The notes under the pieces were generated by a model. That model saw only the letters and a list, made by a program, of their open reading frames with translations, was not told the DNA's origin and searched no databases. The translations under genes and the position numbers were made by a program. From positions 393,001 through 457,000 of the forward strand of contig CAXIUP010000261.1 of the NCBI GenBank assembly GCA_964035015.1: DNA of 64,000 bases, in the 5' to 3' direction. Every line of letters begins with the position of its first letter. Within the stretch, counting starts at the first letter, position 1. This stretch comes from Corallium rubrum. Taxonomy: Eukaryota > Cnidaria > Anthozoa > Scleralcyonacea > Coralliidae. This document shows, in pieces, positions 58,436 through 64,000 of the stretch.

Positions 58436-61400
58436 CTCTCTACGAGAGGCTGATTGGTTACGACATAAATCAGTTAAACAGAGCCTCGAGGGGTAAAACC
58501 AAGTCGTTCAGTTGTGCTGTTGTGTCCCAGTACCCAATGGAACAGGTAAACACCATCAGGAATGATGTGGTACAATTACTACGTCGGGAACTGGCTGAAA
58601 TCAGAGGACTAAAGTTCGCTGAAACGTTGGTTGTAACGCTTGAAAAGGAGGTGTCCGGCGGGACAACCTACAAAACGGCTCGCTTCAACAGCCACATTAA
58701 AACTGTAATCAACGGTAATGAGATTAACCAGGACGTTGACGCTGCGAATGAGGAGGTAGTAGTTAGGGTATCCCGGTGGATAAGTGAGGGATCTGGCTGG
58801 ACAGTAAACTCAGTCGATGGTCACTTCATCAATCTGGCTGTGTACAGTCCACTGGAAGGCTCGTCTTACATAGACCTCCCTAAGGAACTAAAAACAGTCG
58901 GAAGGGGTTGATCAATGTTAAGAATAATGATGACAAGTCTTGTATGTGGTGTCACCTGGCTCATAAGTTCCCCGTCTCAAAAAACCCACAAAGGGTGTCT
59001 AAGTACCGAAACCACATTGACGACTTGGACTATAGTGGAGTTAGGTTCCCAGTGACTCGAAAACAGTACAACTGGGTGGAGAGACAAAACGGGATATGTA
59101 TCAACGTTTTCGGTTACGAAGACAAATTAACCTTTCCGGTTTACGCCTCAAAGGAGAACTTCACTGAGTTTATGAACCTCTTGATTATAACCAACGGGAA
59201 CAACAAACATTACGTCCTCATCAAGGACTTTGATAGGTTTATGTACAACAAAACAAAACATAAAGAAAAAAAACACTACTGTGTTTACTGCCTCCAATGT
59301 TTCAGTTCAACGGAGGTCCTGGACAAACATCAAGCTGTGTGTATCAGTGTAAATGGTAAACAAGCTGTTAGGATGCCTGAAGAGGGTAAGAACGTGTTGA
59401 GGTATTGTAACTTCCACAAACAGTTAATTGTTCCGTTTGTTGTGTACGCTGACTTCGAGCCGATCACGGAGAAGGTCAACAGATCTGCGGAGGTGTTAGA
59501 AGATCCAAACTAAGAAGAAAAAGACAAGAAACCGTACATGGAGAAGTACCAGAAACATATCGACTGTGGTATGGGTATAAGGTTGTTTGTTGTTATGACG
59601 ACAGATACAGCAAGTCCGTCCAGGTGTATAGAGGCCCAGGCGCTGTTAACAGATTTATCGGAAAGATGTTGGAAGAAGCGGAGTATTGTAAGAATACAAA
59701 GAAAGAGCACTTCAACCAGGACATGGTTCTAACTGCTGCCGACGTAGCGGACTTCATGGACGTTGGAAAGTGCCACATCTGTGGTCGGGAGTACATAGCA
59801 GAAGATGTCATTATTAGGGACCACTGTCATGTAACAGGAAGGTACCGGGGATCGGCCCATCAGCTTTGTAACAGAAATCACAGACTAACTGATAAGATAC
59901 CAGTCATTTTACACAACCTAAGGGGTTATGATAGCCATCTCATTATGGGGGAGATTGGAAAGTTCGCACAGGAAATTAACGTCATCCCAAACAATATGGA
60001 GAAGTATTTGTCCTTCATGTTAGGAAAAAACCTTGTGTTTCTGGACAGTCTTCAGTTCATGAGTAGTTCCCTGGACAAGTTGGTTGGAAATCTCCCAATT
60101 GACGCCTTCAGATACACAGCTGAAGAATTTGGTGAAAGGTTGAATCTAATGAAAACGAAGGGTGTTTACCCCTATGATCACATGGACAGTTTCAACCGGT
60201 TCGGGGAAACGGAACTCCCACCAAAGAGTGAGTTCTACAGTATACTGAATGATGAGGAAATATCAGACAATGATTACACACACGCTTTGGAGGTTTGGAG
60301 GGCGTTTGGAATGAGGACAATGGGGGACTACCATGACGTTGTACCTGAAATTGGATGTTCTCCTGTTAGCTGACGTCTTTGAAAACTTTAGGAAGACTTG
60401 TACCCAGTATTACAAGCTGGACCCCTGCCACTACTTCACCTCACCGGGGTTGGCCTGGGACGCTATGTTAAATATTACGGGAATTAAGTTGGAGCTAATG
60501 ACTGACATCGACATGTTCCAGTTCATCGAGAAAGGAATGAGAGGTGGGGTTAACTACATAGCCAACAGATATGGAAAGGCGAACAACCCATACATGAAGG
60601 GGTATGACGAAAACGAGGTTGTAAAATATATAATGTACCTGGACGCTAACAACTTGTATGGTTGGACCATGAGCCAGTGCCTCCCAACTGGTGGATTTAG
60701 GTGGATGAGTGAAGCTGAGATGAGAAACTTAGACCTGGGAAAATTTCCTGATGACAGTCAAACTGGAATGATACTTGAAGTCGATCTTGAGTATCCCGAT
60801 GAATTTCACGACCTACACAATGACTACCCGTAAAGAGAAGTTCGGCGTCAGCATTGGTGGTCTCAGTAAGTCGGTAACCAACCTGATGGACAAGCAAAAA
60901 TACATCGTCCACTACAGAAACCTGCAGCTGTACGTCAGGCTTGGGATGAAGGTAAAAAGGGTTCACTGGGTTTTGTTGTTCGATCAAGCCCCTTGGCTGA
61001 AGCAGTACATCGACTTCAACACTGTAAAAAGAACCGCCGCCAGGTACGCCTTCGAAGAGGACTTCTTCAAGCTGATGAACAACAGCGTCTTCGGTAAGAC
61101 GATGGAAAACTTTAGAAAGCGTGTGGATGTTAGATTGGTCACCAATGAAGAAAAGCTGTTAAAGCTAGCCTCCAAACCAACCTTCGTATCCGCCAAAATA
61201 TTCAACGAAAACCTAGTCGCCGTTCACAAAATCAAGGAAATATTAACACTAAACCAACCGGCTTACGTTGGTATGTGTATTCTGGTTCTGTCAAAAACAC
61301 TAATGTATGATTTCCATTACAACTACGTGTTAAAGAAATATGGAAATAATGCTAAGTTGTTGTTCACGGATACGGACAGTTTGACATATGAAATTGAGGC

Positions 61401-61827
61401 GGAAGACGTTTACAAAGACTTCTGGGCTGACAGAGACAATTTTGACAACTCAGACTATCCCGAAAGCTCACCGTACTACAACAAGTCAAACCAAAAGTTT
61501 ATTGGGAAGATGAAGGACGAAGCGGCTGGCGTTCCCATAGTTGAGTTCGTTGGTCTTAGAAGTATAATGTATTCATATTTAAAAGAAAATGGAACAGGTG
61601 GTAAAACCGCGAAGGGGATTAATTAAAAAGAGTGTTACTAAGAAACAAATCTAACATGAGAACTACAAAGACACACTATTTGGTAAGAAACAAATGTTTC
61701 AAAAAATGAAAACCATCCGAAGTGTGAAACATAAGCTGGGTAGTTATATCACTCATGCTTTGACGATAAGAGATACCTGTTGGAAAACGGGATTAGCTCC
61801 TACCCGCACGGACATAATAATATTTAA
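58436..61827 (+). pseudogene. Polinton DNA polymerase B with HNH-like insert, broken
   Basis: Protein-primed family B polymerase. The N-terminal domain (58436-58911) and zinc region lead to exonuclease motif I, VYADFEPIT. An endonuclease VII-like Cys/His insert follows (CHICGREYIAEDVIIRDHCH), then exo II LHNLRGYDSHLI, exo III YLKLDVLLLADVF, and polymerase motifs A (YLDANNLYGWTM), B (LMNNSVFGKTMEN) and C (LFTDTDSLTYEI). The end DDKRYLLENGISSYPHGHNN is at 61750-61827. Frameshifts lie near 58908, 59600, 60333, 60825, 61625 and 61750, and a stop codon at 59511. It differs clearly from the polymerase at 32053-36066. Confidence 0.85.
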
Positions 61828-62306
61828 TTAACCAACATTATCTGGAGGTATAACTGTAGGAAAACATGTATACCAACATAGGACAAAAGTAGTGGAACAA
61901 AAACCGGAAACTAACTAAACTCTGAGTTAAAACCAAAACCAAAACTCTAATTTATGGGTTAAAAGCTGGTTGGCCATCCCCCTTACCACCTGCACAGCAT
62001 TCACACGGTTAATAATTAATGGAGTAATTTAGATACGGTTGGGTAAACCACCTTCCCTAACCCCACATGTCATATTTTTGGACTCATCGAAGTATCCATT
62101 AAGTCCAACAATATGAGGTGTTTTAATGGGACAGCCAAGCTTCTGTGAAGCGGTTTTGAAAGGAGAAAATCTGCTGTACTTTTTAAAACCCATTTTTCGG
62201 CCGCTTATACTTTAAAAACGGGGAAAAAACCAGTTTACCCTTTCAAACGTCCTCTCCCGTTAAATTCCAACTTTTTGAGGCTGTTTTTTGCAAAATAAAA
62301 AAAAGT
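61828..62306. other. No gene seen
   Basis: Intergenic DNA between Polinton fragment 2 and the LINE. I found no TIR for the Polinton and no rRNA gene sequence that would mark an R2 target site. Confidence 0.6.
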
Positions 62307-63026
62307 GTGCCGGTACCCCCAAGTCCTATACTACTAAAAGGTGGCTTAACCCTCCACGTGCGAAAGAAACATGAGGAAGAATTTCACCGGGCTAATGTTC
62401 CTGAGCCACGTGTGAAAGCTCGATGGGATAACGAGGAGCTTGTTCTTTTAGCTAAGGAGGAGGTGCGACTTACAGGAAATGGTATGAAGAATTTGAATGT
62501 TGAGTTGAGGAAGGTGCTGCCTCACCGTTGCTTGGAGAGCATTAAAGGTGTTCGGCGAAAATCTAATAAAAAGTACCAAGCTCTCAATGATTTTGCAAAG
62601 AATGTTGATGTCAATCAAGCCGAATCTGAGGGTGATGAACCTGCTTTTTGTGATACTCCCTCTGAAGGGGCTGAGATCCCTGGAGAGGGTGGTACAACTG
62701 ACAATGGATTCTGTGGTCAATCTCATGAATCTTGGTGGCCCGGGGCGAAAGCTGAATTGAACGATTTTTCTTTTTTATTTGGCCTTGACGTTGACTTGTT
62801 GGGTCCGAGCGGCCTTACTGAGGAAGTGCGCCAGTTGATTGACCTAGATTTTCATCTGTGGATGGAATCGATAACTGCGAGTAATCTTTCAGGAGTCGTA
62901 CCTCCCAGAAATCGAGGAAATAGGCAAGACCTGAGGGAATTGACTCCTGTAGCAAGGGCGCAGAGGGTCGTACCCGAGGGTTCTGGTGCTGGTGTTGACT
63001 TAGTAGACGTAGCAGGCCACACTTGA
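62307..63026 (+). CDS. R2-like LINE, N-terminal part (zinc-finger remnant and Myb domain)
   Basis: The frame is open upstream without an ATG. GGLTLHVRKKHEEEFH is the second half of a C2H2 finger whose Cys pair is not preserved. KARWDNEELVLLAKEEVRLT to KGVRRKSNKKYQAL matches the Myb-like DNA-binding domain of R2-type retrotransposons, which selects the insertion site. An acidic, low-complexity linker follows. The frame shifts near 62998 before the reverse transcriptase part. Confidence 0.7.
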   Translation: MPVPPSPILLKGGLTLHVRKKHEEEFHRANVPEPRVKARWDNEELVLLAKEEVRLTGNGMKNLNVELRKVLPHRCLESIKGVRRKSNKKYQALNDFAKNVDVNQAESEGDEPAFCDTPSEGAEIPGEGGTTDNGFCGQSHESWWPGAKAELNDFSFLFGLDVDLLGPSGLTEEVRQLIDLDFHLWMESITASNLSGVVPPRNRGNRQDLRELTPVARAQRVVPEGSGAGVDLVDVAGHT

Positions 63027-64000
63027 ACCATTCAAAAAGGAGGAAAGCTGCTTTTAAGAAGCTGCAGAATCTTTTCCGTAAAAATAAGTCCCGCTGTGCC
63101 CATGAAGTTCTAAATGGAACCTGGGACGCGTCTAGCACGAGGTTGACGCTCGAAGAACAGGAACCTTACTGGCGTGCGTTATTTAAGCAGGAATCTGTCA
63201 ACGACGCGCCTCTGCCTGAACCTATTGGTCCAATTCTGTGGGGTATGATCGATCCCATCTCTCTGCCTGAACTTGAAGCTCTAATAAAAGGAATGAAATC
63301 AAGTGCACCGGGACCTGATGGGATGATTCTGAATCAATTGAAGAGACTCCCAAAAGAGGAGCTCAGAGCCCGATTCAACTTATGGCTCAGGGCCGGTTAT
63401 CCGCCCACTGTATGTTGTACAGGCAAGACCGTGCTCATTCCAAAAGACTTGGAAGATATCAGACCACCCAAGCATAGGTGCCGGCCCATAATTATTGCTG
63501 ATGTTATTGTTAGGTGCTTTCATAAGCTGATGGCTAAGAGGATGGGCGATTCGATGCCGTTTTCCAATAGGCAGAAGGAATTCCGGGCCGGTGATGGCTT
63601 AGGAGAAAATGTATTATTGTTGCGGCCAATAATTAAACATCATACGGATAATAACCTGTCACTTAATGTGGTTTTCCTCGATATTTCGAAGGCTTTTGAC
63701 TCTGTGTCCCACCAGTCTGTACTTATTGCTGCGAGAAGGATGGGTATCCCCCCGCCCTTTCTTACATGTTTAAGTGAATTTTACTCTCGTAGCCAAACTC
63801 GCATTTGCATTGGCGGCTATACGAGTGAGCCGATCTTTGTGAGGAGGGGCGTGAAGCAGGGATATCCTATGTCCGTACATCTATTCAACGCGGTGATTGA
63901 TTGGCCTCTGTCATCCTTAAATCCCAATCTTGGAATTAAAATTGGGGATGTTAACCTCAATCACCTGGCGTTTGTGGAAGATATAGGTTTATTGACTAGT
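62999..64000 (+). pseudogene. R2-like reverse transcriptase, partial, altered catalytic motif
   Basis: Open for 334 codons to the window edge. Motifs: SSAPGPDGMILNQLKRLP, KHRCRPIIIADVIVR, VVFLDISKAFDSVSHQS (motif A, Asp), RRGVKQGYPMSVHLFNAVID (motif B) and LAFVEDIGLL, where the expected F/YADD of motif C reads FVED. The first catalytic Asp of that pair is Glu, so this copy is probably inactive. Confidence 0.8.

Larger units (their letters stand above)
62307..64000 (+). mobile_element. R2-clade-like non-LTR retrotransposon, 5' part
   Basis: Zinc-finger remnant, Myb-like domain and reverse transcriptase in this order; continues beyond the window. Single-ORF layout without an N-terminal AP endonuclease fits R2/NeSL-type elements. 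Confidence 0.75.

Noticed and set aside
61828-62306. 28S rRNA target site for the R2-like element
   Set aside because: No rRNA-like sequence precedes the element.

Overview
The window looks like nuclear DNA of an invertebrate animal. Spliced transposon genes with GT-AG introns, a tRNA-derived SINE, long (TA)n tracts, LINE fragments, a P2X7-tail-like domain and metazoan-type Polintons all point that way, but I cannot name the species. Almost nothing here is clearly an ordinary host gene. It is a stack of mobile and viral elements.

Layout. (1) 1-6985: a GC-richer Polinton/Maverick-type fragment with a chromodomain integrase, a deoxynucleoside kinase, a two-helix membrane protein and several unrecognised genes, partly broken. 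(2) 6986-11060: TTTGC-rich repeats, a 3.0-kb element with terminal inverted repeats (TIRs) holding a broken P2X7-tail-like gene, and a 45-bp satellite with a three-unit higher-order pattern. (3) 11080-13150: microsatellites and three copies of a tRNA-derived SINE head. (4) 13150-20900: exons of an unrecognised minus-strand gene, a LINE fragment, and a Tnp2 (EnSpm/CACTA-type) transposase gene. (5) 22089-54541: a 32.45-kb, AT-rich, gene-dense virus-like element with TIRs and a 6-bp target duplication. It sits exactly inside a coding exon whose two halves lie at 21905-22088 and 54548-54651. (6) 54652-56640: non-coding and repeat DNA. (7) 56650-61827: a second Polinton-type fragment with a PD-(D/E)XK-like nuclease, a membrane protein and protein-primed DNA polymerase B. 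(8) 62307-64000: the 5' half of an R2-like LINE.

The 32-kb element carries the Polinton/adintovirus toolkit: polymerase B, an A32-type packaging ATPase, an adenain-type protease, small basic core-like proteins and a retroviral-type integrase. It also has accessory genes that are unusual for this class: a SET-domain methyltransferase, a Fic-domain protein, two widely separated copies of one unknown gene, a tandem pair of another, and a very recent 1511-bp tandem duplication. I could not find its major capsid gene. Many genes are closely packed and overlap by ATGA. Many are broken, by homopolymer frameshifts, stop codons, out-of-frame tandem duplications, and insertion of a tyrosine-recombinase transposon at 43994-46246.

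The best candidate for something undescribed is this 32-kb element: its SET and Fic genes, its repeated promoter-like block, and the intact coding frame recovered at its insertion site.
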